41,558 nt of DNA from Ruminococcus flavefaciens. Lineage in GTDB: Bacteria; Bacillota; Clostridia; Oscillospirales; Ruminococcaceae. The stretch's first letter is position 1, and each line of letters begins with the position of its first letter. The position numbers and the translations under genes were made by a program. The notes beneath the pieces were generated by a model. It did not search any database, had not been told where the DNA came from, and saw nothing but the letters and a program-made list of their open reading frames with translations. The stretch is from the NCBI GenBank assembly GCA_015067005.1, contig SVNH01000008.1, forward strand, positions 77,699-119,256. Direction: 5' to 3'. Shown one piece after another: positions 33,008-41,463 of this stretch.

Positions 33008-34771
33008 TTACCGTGTTATCGCACCGAGTGCTTTGAGGTATTTCTTTTCCTTATACATCATATTATCGGCGCGGTCAAATATCTCGCTTACGCGCCTGTC
33101 GCTGTCAGGCTCATACACAGCCATTCCGACGGATATGACAGGTCCTTTTTTCGATGTGAGATTATCCATGACCTTATCGCGCAGAACGCTGATGAGCTCC
33201 TCACGCTCGTGGTAATCGCTGCTGTTCAGGAACGCAACGAATTCGTCACCGCCGACTCTGAATATCGGACTGTGTGCAAATACCTTACAAATCATCTTGC
33301 AGGCAGACTGTATGTACTTATCCCCTGCTTTATGTCCGAGCGTATCGTTGATATGCTTCAGACCGTTGATGTCGCACACCACTATCGCAAAACAAAGGCT
33401 GCTTCCGTCATCAATATTCTTCTGAACAGAGGCTTCAAGCTCACGGTAAGCGTTCTTGTTTCTTGTACCCGTGAGTTCATCGCGTCTTGCGAGCTCATTA
33501 GCCATATTCAGCGCCTGTATGCGCTTGTTTTCCTCGCGGACTTCATCGTTGATATTCTCAACACCGATGATGAAATGCACCTTATCGCTTGCCCACATAA
33601 CGGTAAATCTGGTATACTGCGTCTTACCGTCGATAATGAGCCTGTAATCTATGCTATGCTGTTTTTTTGCTTCGAGAGCGGTTATGAGGTAGTCTCTCTG
33701 GAGTGTATTGGCAACTCTCGCCTTATCCTCCGGATGAACGACCATATCGCAGTTCACCTTTGCATCAGCGAAGAAATCGTTGCCTTTTTCCTGTATCTCA
33801 AGCTTACCATAGATAGAATTCGCGGTATACTCGGCATAAACGCCGCTTGAGGAATCAACATAGTAGATGACATCGTAATTGAGTGCAAGGCTCTCAGCGA
33901 TCTGAGCATAGGTTATGCTCTTTTTCTTGGTTTCCTGAAGATCGTTCTGGATAGCGACCTCGTTATTGATATTCTCAAGACAGATTATGATATGCCTGTT
34001 GTCCTTAGCCCAGATCTGTGAGCAGCGGACGTGCATGACCTCTCCCTCAACGAGAAGCCTGTAAGAAAGGGTATAGGTATTCTTCTCAGAGAGGTTCTTG
34101 ATTATAGTATCCTTGCTGAACAGGAACATAACCCTTTCCCGGTCATCCGGGTGGATAAGTCTGTTAAGGTTCTTGCGGCTTTCCGAGAAGAAATCCGCGC
34201 CGACAGGTCTGATATGCAGCTTCTTGTAAACATCGGTCGAGGAGAATTCAAAGTAGTTATTGTTCTCCATATCAACGTAGTAAAGCGTATCGTAATGCTC
34301 GGCAAGGCTGGCAGCGATCTGGTTATATATATCGCGTTCCTGTTCGTGCTTTTCGGATTCTATTCTCCTGCGGACCTCAGCATCGACATTTATGACACCG
34401 AGGATGAAATAGTCATCGTTTTCGCTCACACTGCGGATGAGTCTGAGTCTGTGGTATACAGGCTTGCCGTCGATCATAAGACGGTACTCGATATTCTGCA
34501 TAGTACCGCTTTTCATATGTGCAATGAGGTTTTCTTTTTTCATATCCTCGACGAAAATATGGATATCGTCCTTATAGATGACCTGCTGTGCATCGCGGAT
34601 AAGGTTCTTGAAGAAGTCCTCGCCGCCCTGTTCTATCTGAAGCGACTGGAAATTCGGATCATTGGAATACCATTGATACTCATTAGTCACGGCATTTACG
34701 TAATAGACGCTTGTGTAGTCGACCAGCAATGCCTGTGCTATTTTATTGAAAACACTGTCGTTATTGGTCAT
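33008..34771 (-). CDS. Diguanylate cyclase with three tandem PAS-like repeats
   Basis: 587 aa from the ATG at 34771 (AGGAGG upstream); the longer frame is rejected. Three related ~130-residue PAS-like units come first, each with a DxxxYYVD start, a segment like LIHPDDRERV, and an end like FIIGVENINDEVREEN (about 1-140, 141-285, 286-420). The GGDEF domain (about 430-587) has FRVGGDEFVAFL at about 507 and the DELTGTRNKNAYRE start, so it should be catalytic for cyclic di-GMP. The RxxD inhibitory site expected five residues before GGDEF is absent (FAHS). There is no membrane segment or signal peptide, so it is a cytoplasmic sensor enzyme. Confidence 0.92.
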   Translation of the reverse strand: MTNNDSVFNKIAQALLVDYTSVYYVNAVTNEYQWYSNDPNFQSLQIEQGGEDFFKNLIRDAQQVIYKDDIHIFVEDMKKENLIAHMKSGTMQNIEYRLMIDGKPVYHRLRLIRSVSENDDYFILGVINVDAEVRRRIESEKHEQERDIYNQIAASLAEHYDTLYYVDMENNNYFEFSSTDVYKKLHIRPVGADFFSESRKNLNRLIHPDDRERVMFLFSKDTIIKNLSEKNTYTLSYRLLVEGEVMHVRCSQIWAKDNRHIIICLENINNEVAIQNDLQETKKKSITYAQIAESLALNYDVIYYVDSSSGVYAEYTANSIYGKLEIQEKGNDFFADAKVNCDMVVHPEDKARVANTLQRDYLITALEAKKQHSIDYRLIIDGKTQYTRFTVMWASDKVHFIIGVENINDEVREENKRIQALNMANELARRDELTGTRNKNAYRELEASVQKNIDDGSSLCFAIVVCDINGLKHINDTLGHKAGDKYIQSACKMICKVFAHSPIFRVGGDEFVAFLNSSDYHEREELISVLRDKVMDNLTSKKGPVISVGMAVYEPDSDRRVSEIFDRADNMMYKEKKYLKALGAITR

Positions 34772-34814
34772 AGTTACCTCCTGTGCCGTGATACGGAATC
34801 CTAATGTTAATAAC

Positions 34815-34843
34815 ATTATACCACTATTTTTGATAAATTGCAA
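34815..34843 (-). promoter_or_regulatory. Promoter of the GGDEF gene
   Basis: On the minus strand TTGCAA (34838-34843), 17-base spacer, TATAAT (34815-34820), 44 bases before the ATG. Confidence 0.82.
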
Positions 34844-34977
34844 TAACCTGCACTAAAAAAATTGTGAATTCGTTGCATTAGTTAACAAATATACCGGCTT
34901 GCCATATCCCAGTAAATCCGCATTCAAGGCGTAAGGTCTGCTGCGGGGATCATTTTTTGTTAGCAGCGATTAACAAC

Positions 34978-35006
34978 TTGCAAGCCAGCCCTACTTGTGG
35001 TATAAT
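34978..35006 (+). promoter_or_regulatory. Promoter of the apbE operon
   Basis: TTGCAA (34978-34983), 17-base spacer, TATAAT (35001-35006), about 70 bases upstream of the TTG start. Confidence 0.82.
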
Positions 35007-35074
35007 TGAAAGTGTCTGAATTTCCTCATCATGGCAGACACCTATCAAGTACATTCTTTCAGGAGACCGATGTT

Positions 35075-36115
35075 TTGAACTTGAATAAATTCTTCATACT
35101 GATCGCAGCTGCTGCTGTGACCTCATTTACAGGCTGCAAAGGCAGTTCTTCCGCTGATACCTCAGCGCAGAGGTCTTTCAGCCGCGATCTGTTCGCTATG
35201 GATACCTATATGAGCGTGAGGTCTTACGGCGGTGACGAATCTGCACTCGATTCCGCTGAAAACTGCATCCGCGACCTCGAAAACAAGCTTTCCGCAACTA
35301 TTTCCGGAAGTGATGTCAGCCGCATAAATTCCGGCGGCGGCAAGCCGGTAGAAGTCAGCGATGATACTGCCGCTATAATCAGAAAAGCAGTCGAGACCGG
35401 CAGCCTCACAGGCGGCGCTCTCGATGTTACAGCCTATCCGCTCGTCAGGGAGTGGGGCTTCACTACCGGCAGCTATAAGATACCGTCACAGGAGCGGATA
35501 GATTCTCTCCTCGCAAGCGTTGACTACCGGAAAATTGTCCTGAACGGGAACACGGTGACGCTTCCGGACGGTATGCTCCTTGATCTCGGCGCTCTCGCCA
35601 AAGGCTACACCGGCGACAAGGTGATAGAAACTCTCCGCGAAAACGGCGCAGATGCCGCAATAATCAGTCTCGGCGGAAACGTTCAGGCTTTCGGAGAAAA
35701 GCCGGACGGCTCTGCGTGGAAGGTCGCTGTGCGCGATCCGTTCACGCCCGATAACGATATGTGTACCATTGAGATCGGCGAGAAAGCTGTGATAACGTCC
35801 GGCAACTACGAGCGCTGCTTCACCGGCGATGACGGAAAAGTGTACTGGCACATCATTGATCCGGCGGACGGCTTCCCTGCCGATAACGGCATAGTTTCGG
35901 CAACTATAATCGGTGATGAAGGTCTCACCTGCGATGCGCTCTCAACTGCAATGTTCGTGGAAGGTCTCGAAGGCGCCTGCGAACTCTGGAAAAACGACCG
36001 CTCCTACGATATGATACTCGTCACCGACGACAGCAGGATATTCTACACTGAGGGCATCGCTGATTCCTTCACCAATCTTACCTCAATGCCTGCGGAGGTG
36101 ATCCCCGTTGACTAA
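35075..36115 (+). CDS. apbE: FAD:protein FMN transferase (ApbE), lipoprotein
   Basis: 346 aa from a TTG at 35075, with AGGAG upstream; an earlier ATG frame is rejected because the signal peptide would be buried. Lipobox FTGC at about residue 20. ApbE moves FMN from FAD onto a Thr of target redox proteins outside the membrane. Family segments are AMDTYMSVRSYGG, LDVTAYPLVREWGF, DLGALAKGYTGDKVIE, SLGGNVQAFGEKPDG and ITSGNYERCF, followed by HIIDPADGFPADNG and TCDALSTAMFVEG. It heads a three-gene operon with a NusG-II protein and a Gx transporter (8-base and 1-base overlaps). Confidence 0.95.
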   Translation: MNLNKFFILIAAAAVTSFTGCKGSSSADTSAQRSFSRDLFAMDTYMSVRSYGGDESALDSAENCIRDLENKLSATISGSDVSRINSGGGKPVEVSDDTAAIIRKAVETGSLTGGALDVTAYPLVREWGFTTGSYKIPSQERIDSLLASVDYRKIVLNGNTVTLPDGMLLDLGALAKGYTGDKVIETLRENGADAAIISLGGNVQAFGEKPDGSAWKVAVRDPFTPDNDMCTIEIGEKAVITSGNYERCFTGDDGKVYWHIIDPADGFPADNGIVSATIIGDEGLTCDALSTAMFVEGLEGACELWKNDRSYDMILVTDDSRIFYTEGIADSFTNLTSMPAEVIPVD

Positions 36116-36482
36116 AGGCGTTAAAATATGTATTGCGGCAGTCGGGGCGATATTTATCGTTTCGCTGGTGCTTACCGTTAGATTCCTCACGCCAACTGAC
36201 AAAAACGCTTCCGAAGGCTCTGTGTGGGTAGAAATAGTTCAGGATAACAATGTGCTGTTCACGCTCGATCTAAGCAGGGAGGACGACCGCTCATTCCGCA
36301 TAGAAAGTCCGGAGGGCGGCTGGAACGAGGTCACGATAAAGGATCACAGTATCATGATCTCAGATGCGGATTGTCCGGATCACACCTGCGTTAAGACCGG
36401 CACCCTCCGCTACGATTACCTGCCGATAGTCTGCCTTCCCCACAAGCTCATAATCCGCTTCTGCGACAAGGAGAACAGCTGA
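36108..36482 (+). CDS. NusG domain II-type membrane-anchored protein
   Basis: 124 aa. TTG start at 36108 within the end of apbE, with GGAGGTGA 6 bases upstream. An N-terminal helix (about 6-27) is followed by an extracytoplasmic NusG domain II-like domain with the diagnostic ISDADCPDHTCVKTG and LPIVCLPHKLII segments. In flavin-based extracellular electron transfer loci a protein of this type sits beside ApbE and a Gx transporter. The exact partner here is not known. Confidence 0.88.
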   Translation: MTKGVKICIAAVGAIFIVSLVLTVRFLTPTDKNASEGSVWVEIVQDNNVLFTLDLSREDDRSFRIESPEGGWNEVTIKDHSIMISDADCPDHTCVKTGTLRYDYLPIVCLPHKLIIRFCDKENS

Positions 36483-36982
36483 TGAATACCCGAAAACTCG
36501 CTGAACTTTCAATGCTTACAGCTGCGGCACTGATAGTATTCATAGTTGAACTGAGGTTCCCGGATATACTTCCTGTGCCGGGGGTCAAGCTTGGTCTGGC
36601 GAATATTTTCACAGTCTACGCCGTTTACCGCTTCAAGGCGAAGGAAGTCTTTCTGATGGTAATAACGAGAGTAACGCTCGGTGCTGTGTTCAGTTCAAAT
36701 TTTTCCGCGCTGCTTTACAGCTTTTCCGGTGCGATGATGTGTCTTGCAGGTATGCTCCTTGTCAGACGCATAATACCGGTGAAATACATCTGGCTTTGCA
36801 GCATTATCGGTGCTGTCCTGCACAATACCGGTCAGATACTCGTTGCCATGCTGGTGATGCGTTCGCTGGCAGTTCTCCCCTTCTACCCGATACTCCTTAC
36901 AGCAGGATGTATCGCCGGAGCCTTCACAGGTATCTGCGCCAGCCTCATACTAAAGCGCCATACGCCCCGCAGCAGCGACTGA
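36482..36982 (+). CDS. Gx transporter family membrane protein
   Basis: 166 aa, about five to six helices. Typical segments are KLAELSMLTAAALIVFIVELRFP, PGVKLGLANIFTVYAVYRF and SNFSALLYSFSGAMMCLAGM. The family is often annotated as heptaprenyl diphosphate synthase component I but is related to S-component-like transporters. The start overlaps the previous stop by one base. The operon ends at the hairpin 37005-37029. Confidence 0.9.
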   Translation: MNTRKLAELSMLTAAALIVFIVELRFPDILPVPGVKLGLANIFTVYAVYRFKAKEVFLMVITRVTLGAVFSSNFSALLYSFSGAMMCLAGMLLVRRIIPVKYIWLCSIIGAVLHNTGQILVAMLVMRSLAVLPFYPILLTAGCIAGAFTGICASLILKRHTPRSSD

Positions 36983-37004
36983 AACGCTCCCTATATACGC
37001 AAAT

Positions 37005-37029
37005 GCGCCCGGACCAGCAGTCCGGGCGC
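37005..37029. terminator. Bidirectional terminator between the apbE operon and tyrS
   Basis: Perfect 10-bp stem GCGCCCGGAC / GTCCGGGCGC with a CAGCA loop, between two converging operons. The 3' side is TTATCATTT on plus, ATTTGCG on minus. Confidence 0.8.
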
Positions 37030-37041
37030 TTATCATTTACC

Positions 37042-38259
37042 TTACTTTACTATGCACTTCTTGAATGCCTTCTTGCCCTTGCGGACGATGACTTCACCTT
37101 CAAGCTTTATCTGAGCCTTAGGATCGCTCATTTTCTCATCGTTTACAGTGATACCGCCCTGCTGGACAAGTCTGCGAGCCTCTGAAACAGACGGTGCGAG
37201 CTCTGCCTTAACGAGAAGTGTGAGAAGTCCGATAGCACCGTCAGTGAGGTCAGCAGCGCTTATCTCGGCAACAGGCATATTCTCGTTTGAACCGCTTCCG
37301 CCGAAGAGTGCTCTTGCAGCAGCCTTAGCCTTTTCAGCCTCTTCCTCACCGTGAACGAGCTTTGTGAGTTCGTATGCGAGGAGCTCCTTAGCTGCGTTGA
37401 ACTGAGCGCCCTCCATAGTCTTTTCCATTTCCTCGATCTGCTCTACCGGTACGAATGTGAGCATCTTCAGACACTTGATAACATCAGCATCGTCAACGTT
37501 TCTCCAGTACTGGAAGAACTCATAAGGAGTGGTCTTATCAGGATCGAGCCATACTGCGCCCTTTTCGGTCTTACCCATTTTCTTGCCCTCAGAATTGAGG
37601 AGAAGGGTTATAGTCATAGCGTAAGCATCCTTGCCAAGCTTACGGCGGATGAGCTCTGTACCGCCGAGCATATTGCTCCACTGGTCATCGCCGCCGAACT
37701 GCATATTACAGCCGTATTTCTGGAAAAGCTGGTAGAAATCGTAGCTCTGCATTATCATATAGTTGAATTCGAGGAAGGAAAGTCCGCGTTCAAGTCTCTG
37801 CTTGTAGCACTCCGCTGTGAGCATACGGTTTACGCTGAACTGTGCGCCGACCTCGCGGAGCACCTCGATGTAGTTGAGGTTCATGAGCCAGTCAGCATTG
37901 TTAACGATGATAGCCTTGTCCTCAGAGAAGTCGATGAAGCGGCTCATCTGCTTCTTGAAGCAGTCAACGTTGTGCTGGATAGTCTCAGGTGTGAGCATCT
38001 TACGCATATCGGTCTTGCCGGAAGGATCGCCGACCATTGCTGTACCGCCGCCGATAAGTACGATAGGCTTGTTGCCTGCCATCTGGAGTCTCTTCATAAG
38101 ACAAAGAGCCATGAAGTGACCTACATGGAGCGAATCAGCTGTCGGATCAAATCCGATGTAGAATGTTGCCTTTCCTGCGTTTACAAGTTCCTCGATCTCT
38201 TTCTCGTCAGTAAGCTGTGCGAGGAGACCTCTGCGTTTGAGTTCTTCAAAAGTGGTCAT
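37042..38259 (-). CDS. tyrS: Tyrosyl-tRNA synthetase
   Basis: 405 aa. The HIGH-type motif is [11 protein letters not shown] and the KMSKS-type motif is [37 protein letters not shown] and [12 protein letters not shown] are typical. A C-terminal S4 domain (about 345-405) binds tRNA. The ATG lies inside the 3' end of the upstream unknown gene (14-base overlap). A T-box leader upstream of both genes senses uncharged tRNA. Confidence 0.97.
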   Translation of the reverse strand: MTTFEELKRRGLLAQLTDEKEIEELVNAGKATFYIGFDPTADSLHVGHFMALCLMKRLQMAGNKPIVLIGGGTAMVGDPSGKTDMRKMLTPETIQHNVDCFKKQMSRFIDFSEDKAIIVNNADWLMNLNYIEVLREVGAQFSVNRMLTAECYKQRLERGLSFLEFNYMIMQSYDFYQLFQKYGCNMQFGGDDQWSNMLGGTELIRRKLGKDAYAMTITLLLNSEGKKMGKTEKGAVWLDPDKTTPYEFFQYWRNVDDADVIKCLKMLTFVPVEQIEEMEKTMEGAQFNAAKELLAYELTKLVHGEEEAEKAKAAARALFGGSGSNENMPVAEISAADLTDGAIGLLTLLVKAELAPSVSEARRLVQQGGITVNDEKMSDPKAQIKLEGEVIVRKGKKAFKKCIVK

Positions 38260-38773
38260 AGTTTAATTCTCCTTTATTATCTTCAGCAAGCTTTAATATC
38301 TCATCTTTGTGAGAGAGTATGAGCCTGCGTTTCCATTCACTGATATATATTTCATTTTCATATATCCAATCGTCTATGATATCTGAATCATTGAGCCATT
38401 CTTCCGGATAAGGAAAAGTATCAGTTTCGACCTGATATTTTTCGTCAGCGTAATCATGTATGCCGGAAGAAAAAATCTCTGCCCATTTTTCCTCTCCGTC
38501 AGCTCTGAGGTAATCAGCGGCTCTTTCAAGCTTTCCCTTTTCAAAAGAGCCGTTTTCATAATACTGCCATACTCCGCATCTGAAACTCATTCCCTGCCAG
38601 CCGTCCAATTCGATAAACATGAAAGCTGCATCGGGAATATCCTGATACGGTGTTTCTTCGTAGACCTCATATAAAAACATGAATATGTAGTATTCCACAT
38701 CAGACAGTTCTTCCGGTGCAGTTTCCTCATAGGTCACGAGCAGGTCATTGATAGAATCATATCTCATATACAT
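38246..38773 (-). CDS. Uncharacterised acidic protein co-transcribed with tyrS
   Basis: 175 aa from the ATG at 38773 (AAGGAAAGGAAG just upstream); an upstream GTG frame and a second ATG two codons later are alternatives. It is acidic and rich in Tyr, Trp, Asp and Glu with no membrane segment. The region [33 protein letters not shown] is loosely like DMP19/DUF4375 proteins, but the match is weak. It lies between the T-box and tyrS and overlaps tyrS by 14 bases, so its expression should follow tyrosine tRNA charging. Confidence 0.8.
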   Translation of the reverse strand: MYMRYDSINDLLVTYEETAPEELSDVEYYIFMFLYEVYEETPYQDIPDAAFMFIELDGWQGMSFRCGVWQYYENGSFEKGKLERAADYLRADGEEKWAEIFSSGIHDYADEKYQVETDTFPYPEEWLNDSDIIDDWIYENEIYISEWKRRLILSHKDEILKLAEDNKGELNYDHF

Positions 38774-38854
38774 CTTCCTTTCCTTAACGGAAAGCACAAA
38801 TAAACAATGAGTTCGTCGGGCGACCTCATTACTATCACTCCCCTTAAAACAAAA

Positions 38855-39103
38855 AGTCCCCGACAGTCCGAAAAGACCGTCAGGGACGAATTTATCCGTG
38901 TTACCACCCTGTTTTATGCGTAGGAACGCACCTCATTCAGCTATAACGGGCATTACCCGTCCACACCTACTCATGTCCTCTATGCGGACACTTCAATGCA
39001 GCTACTCCCAGCCGTAATTCTCCGCGCACCTTCGTCCCCTCGCACCACCCGGAAACTCTCTGTATCTGGCTCTGCACGGCTTTTGACCTTTCACAGTATT
39101 TAC
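38855..39103 (-). ncRNA. T-box leader (tyrosine type)
   Basis: On the minus strand the T-box motif GGGTGGTAACACGG (38895-38908) lies before a terminator (GTCCCTGACGGTC... pairing with ...GGACTGTCGGGGAC, 38855-38886, followed by TTTTTG). The 5' part contains Stem I features (AGAGAGTTTCCGGGTGG). A candidate tyrosine specifier UAC is at 39013-39015 in GAATTACGGCTGGGAG. Uncharged tRNA-Tyr would stabilise the antiterminator. The specifier position is inferred, not proven. Confidence 0.92.
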
Positions 39104-39109
39104 GCTACA

Positions 39110-39138
39110 TATCATAACATATACCAGCCGGATTGTCA
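39110..39138 (-). promoter_or_regulatory. Promoter of the T-box-tyrS operon
   Basis: On the minus strand TTGACA (39133-39138), 17-base spacer, TATGAT (39110-39115). Confidence 0.82.
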
Positions 39139-39178
39139 AGCATTACATTTGTTAATATAAAAAAATATGTCGTCACTA

Positions 39179-39207
39179 TTGACTTTATTTCTCCTTTGTT
39201 GTATAAT
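39179..39207 (+). promoter_or_regulatory. Promoter of tRNA-Thr
   Basis: TTGACT (39179-39184), 17-base spacer, TATAAT (39202-39207), 14 bases before the mature 5' end of the tRNA. Confidence 0.82.
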
Positions 39208-39220
39208 ATTATCTGTTGAT

Positions 39221-39296
39221 GCTGATGTGGCACAGTCGGTAGCGCAACGCCTTGGTAAGGCGTAGGTCGTCGGTTCAAGTCCGATCATCAGCTCCA
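39221..39296 (+). tRNA. tRNA-Thr (anticodon GGT)
   Basis: Cloverleaf with acceptor GCTGATG / CATCAGC, anticodon stem ACGCC / GGCGT and loop TTGGTAA giving anticodon GGT, T-arm GTCGG-TTCAAGT-CCGAT, and encoded CCA. Confidence 0.97.
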
Positions 39297-39309
39297 CGCA
39301 AATAGCGAT

Positions 39310-39346
39310 AAATAGGCGTTTTCCTGTTATGGGAGAACGCTTATTT
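39310..39346 (+). terminator. Terminator of tRNA-Thr
   Basis: AAATAGGCGTT / AACGCTTATTT arms with an inner TTCC / GGGA pairing, followed by ATTTTGTC, 13 bases after the CCA. Confidence 0.72.
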
Positions 39347-39672
39347 ATTTTGTCAGGATACAGTTTGTGCGCTATTTGTGCGCCATTGATATAAAAAACT
39401 ACGGACTTTCCGCTGTGGGAAGTCCTTTTTTGTTACCCTGTAATCTCCTCGGGAAGCCTTACTGCCTGCTCCGCCTTACTGCTCTTTTGAGTGATGAGCA
39501 TATCCTGAAGAACGTTCGCAGCAAGCGCAGAAAAATCGGCTGTTTTCATATTAAAGTGATAAAAAGGTCAAGAAATTATCATAAATGTCACAAAAACGCT
39601 ATGCAAACTCAAAAAAATGTGTTATAATATAAATATAAAGCTTATCGCAAATCCAACAAGGAGGTCACTATT
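39347..39672. other. Gap downstream of tRNA-Thr with a hairpin and a small minus-strand frame
   Basis: The segment carries GTGCGCTATTTGTGCGCC (short tandem GTGCGC), a bidirectional hairpin at 39403-39425 (GGACTTTCC... / ...GGAAGTCC with T-runs on both sides), and a 38-codon minus-strand frame at 39433-39549. The GH16 promoter region closes the gap: a TATAAT at 39623-39628 with no good -35. Confidence 0.5.
39433..39549 (-). CDS. Possible 38-aa peptide gene downstream of tRNA-Thr
   Basis: Frame ATG at 39549 to TAA at 39433: MKTADFSALAANVLQDMLI... ending RLPEEITG. It has protein-like composition and is directly followed by a hairpin with a T-run (39403-39431), the layout of a real 3' end. No Shine-Dalgarno is visible. 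It could be the remnant of a gene from an element once integrated at the tRNA. Confidence 0.35.
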   Translation of the reverse strand: MKTADFSALAANVLQDMLITQKSSKAEQAVRLPEEITG

Positions 39673-41043
39673 ATGAAAAAAGCGAAATTGTTATCACTCA
39701 TATCAGCAGTTGTCATGCTTACCGGATGCGGAAGCGCCGGCAGTTCTTCAAAGGCTGATGACAAAAAGAAAACCGATGTACCAAGTCTTCCCGATTATGA
39801 ACTCCTCTGGAACGATGAATTTGACGGTGATGAACTTGATGATTCGATATGGAGCTACGATCCGCACGAGCCCGGCTGGACAAACAACGAGTTGCAGGAA
39901 TATACCGAATCGACCGATAACGTGTTCCTGCGCGACGGAAAGCTCGTACTCAAAGCTATCAAGACAGAAAAAAACGGCAAGCCTTACTACACATCGGGAA
40001 AAGTTAAAACGCAGAACAAAAAGGACTTTACCTACGGCAAGATCGTAACAAGAGCCAAGGTTCCGGAAGGCAAGGGCTTATGGCCGGCTATCTGGATGAT
40101 GCCAACGGATGAAAGCATATACGGTACATGGCCGAAATGCGGCGAGATTGATATTATGGAAATTCTCGGAAGCCGCGTTGATACCGCTTACGTTACTCTT
40201 CACTACGGCGAGCCTCACGGTGAACAGCAGGATACTCATATCCTCAAATCAGGCTCTTATGCCGATAGTTTCCACGATTTCTCAGTTGAGTGGGAACCCG
40301 GCGAAATACGCTACTATGTTGACGGCGACCTTACCCTGACTGTCAACGACTGGTACTCTGCTGACGAAAACGGAAATGAAAAGAAGTTCCCTGCCCCGTT
40401 CAATCAGCCGTTCTATGTTCAGATGAACCTTGCAGTCGGCGGTTCATGGCCGGGCAATCCGGACGATACCACTAATTTCGACAAGGCAGAATTTGAGATC
40501 GACTACATCCGCGTATACCAGAAATTCAAATACGACAGAAACGTTTCAAAGCCAGAGCCCAAAATGCGTGAACCTCTTGAAGACGGAAACTTCATCCATA
40601 ACGGTGATTTCTCAGTCGCAGAAGACCTCGAATACGATGTAGACTGGAAATTCATGCTCTATGAGGGCGGTAAAGGAAGCGCCGAGATCAAGGATAATAT
40701 GATCGTCATCACTACTCAGGACGAAGGCACCCTTGACTACTCAGTACAGCTCGTACAGCCCGAAATGCCGATCAGGAAGGGCAAAAAGTATAAGGTATCG
40801 TTCGACGCTTGGGCGGATGAAGACCGTAACATCATAGTGTGCGTTTCAGCACCTAATGCAAGCTGGATAAGATACCTCAAAGATACCACCCTCGGTATCA
40901 CGACCGAAAGAAAGAACTATGAATTTGAATTTGAAATGAAGGACAGAGACGATCCTAACGGACGACTTGAATTCAATATGGGACACTGCGGCTCTACCGC
41001 AACAGTCTACCTTACCAACGTAAGACTTGAAGAAATAGGCTGA
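39673..41043 (+). CDS. GH16 beta-glucanase (laminarinase-type) lipoprotein with C-terminal carbohydrate-binding-like domain
   Basis: 456 aa. Lipobox LTGC at about residue 19. The GH16 domain (about 40-285) has the catalytic signature GEIDIMEILG with both glutamates and the conserved KGLWPAIWMMP segment before it; LAVGGSWPGNPD is also family-typical. Such enzymes cut beta-1,3 or mixed beta-1,3/1,4-glucans. The C-terminal part (about 300-456: NGDFSVAEDLEYDVDWKF, YKVSFDAWADEDRNIIVCVSA) is a CBM4/9-like beta-sandwich. AAGGAGG precedes the ATG. Being a lipoprotein it is cell-attached rather than docked in a cellulosome. Confidence 0.93.
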   Translation: MKKAKLLSLISAVVMLTGCGSAGSSSKADDKKKTDVPSLPDYELLWNDEFDGDELDDSIWSYDPHEPGWTNNELQEYTESTDNVFLRDGKLVLKAIKTEKNGKPYYTSGKVKTQNKKDFTYGKIVTRAKVPEGKGLWPAIWMMPTDESIYGTWPKCGEIDIMEILGSRVDTAYVTLHYGEPHGEQQDTHILKSGSYADSFHDFSVEWEPGEIRYYVDGDLTLTVNDWYSADENGNEKKFPAPFNQPFYVQMNLAVGGSWPGNPDDTTNFDKAEFEIDYIRVYQKFKYDRNVSKPEPKMREPLEDGNFIHNGDFSVAEDLEYDVDWKFMLYEGGKGSAEIKDNMIVITTQDEGTLDYSVQLVQPEMPIRKGKKYKVSFDAWADEDRNIIVCVSAPNASWIRYLKDTTLGITTERKNYEFEFEMKDRDDPNGRLEFNMGHCGSTATVYLTNVRLEEIG

Positions 41044-41072
41044 GTTTCCGCATAAAATCATGTATATGTAAC

Positions 41073-41109
41073 AAAAGCAGTCTGCATTTATTGTGCAGGC
41101 TGCTTTTTA
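41073..41109 (+). terminator. Terminator of the GH16 gene
   Basis: AAAAGCAGTCTGCA / TGCAGGCTGCTTTT stem with a 7-base loop and TTTTT, 30 bases after the stop. Confidence 0.85.
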
Positions 41110-41171
41110 TTATGAGTTCGCGGTCAAAGATTGCAAGCTAAAACAGAGCCTATGTTTTGACCTAAACATAG

Positions 41172-41295
41172 ACTCCCCGCTGTGATAGATGTACAAAATT
41201 GATGATCGCGCCGTGAGCGAGTACGTGTATGCTCTGCTAAAAAAGTAAGCGAGTAAAAACGAGCGTCAACGTGGAAGCCCGCGGGTGACTCCCCA
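41172..41295. repeat. Tandem repeat unit 1 downstream of tRNA-Ala
   Basis: Non-coding unit beginning CTCCCCGCTGTG and containing GCGAGTACGTGTATGCTCTG and GCGTCAACGTGGAAGCCCGC. It recurs at 41341-41463 with high similarity. The segment between the units (41296-41340) contains GTCCGTAGGACAGAGGGG. Confidence 0.75.
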
Positions 41296-41340
41296 CAGTG
41301 TGGGGAGATGTCCGTAGGACAGAGGGGACGGGCTGTTCAG

Positions 41341-41463
41341 CTCCCCGCTGTGTTGACTATTCAAATTTGATGATCGCGCTGCAAGCGAGTACGTGTATGC
41401 TCTGCTGAAAAAGTAAGCGAGCTCTCGCGAGCGTCAACGTGGAAGCCCGCGGGGGCTCCCCGC
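41341..41463. repeat. Tandem repeat unit 2 adjoining tRNA-Ala
   Basis: Second copy of 41172-41295. It ends in GCCCGCGGGGGCTCCCCGC, directly against the CCA end of tRNA-Ala; the same 19-mer in reverse complement starts the rpsB-tsf spacer at 30725-30743. CTCCCCGCTG starts both units and recurs at the tRNA junction. Confidence 0.75.

Noticed and set aside
37351..38322. 323-codon plus-strand frame opposite tyrS
   Set aside because: It is the antisense shadow of tyrS in a biased-codon region. It has no ribosome site, and tyrS is unambiguous.
39367..39627. 86-codon plus-strand frame after tRNA-Thr
   Set aside because: No ribosome site and biased composition; it runs through a hairpin and the GH16 promoter region.
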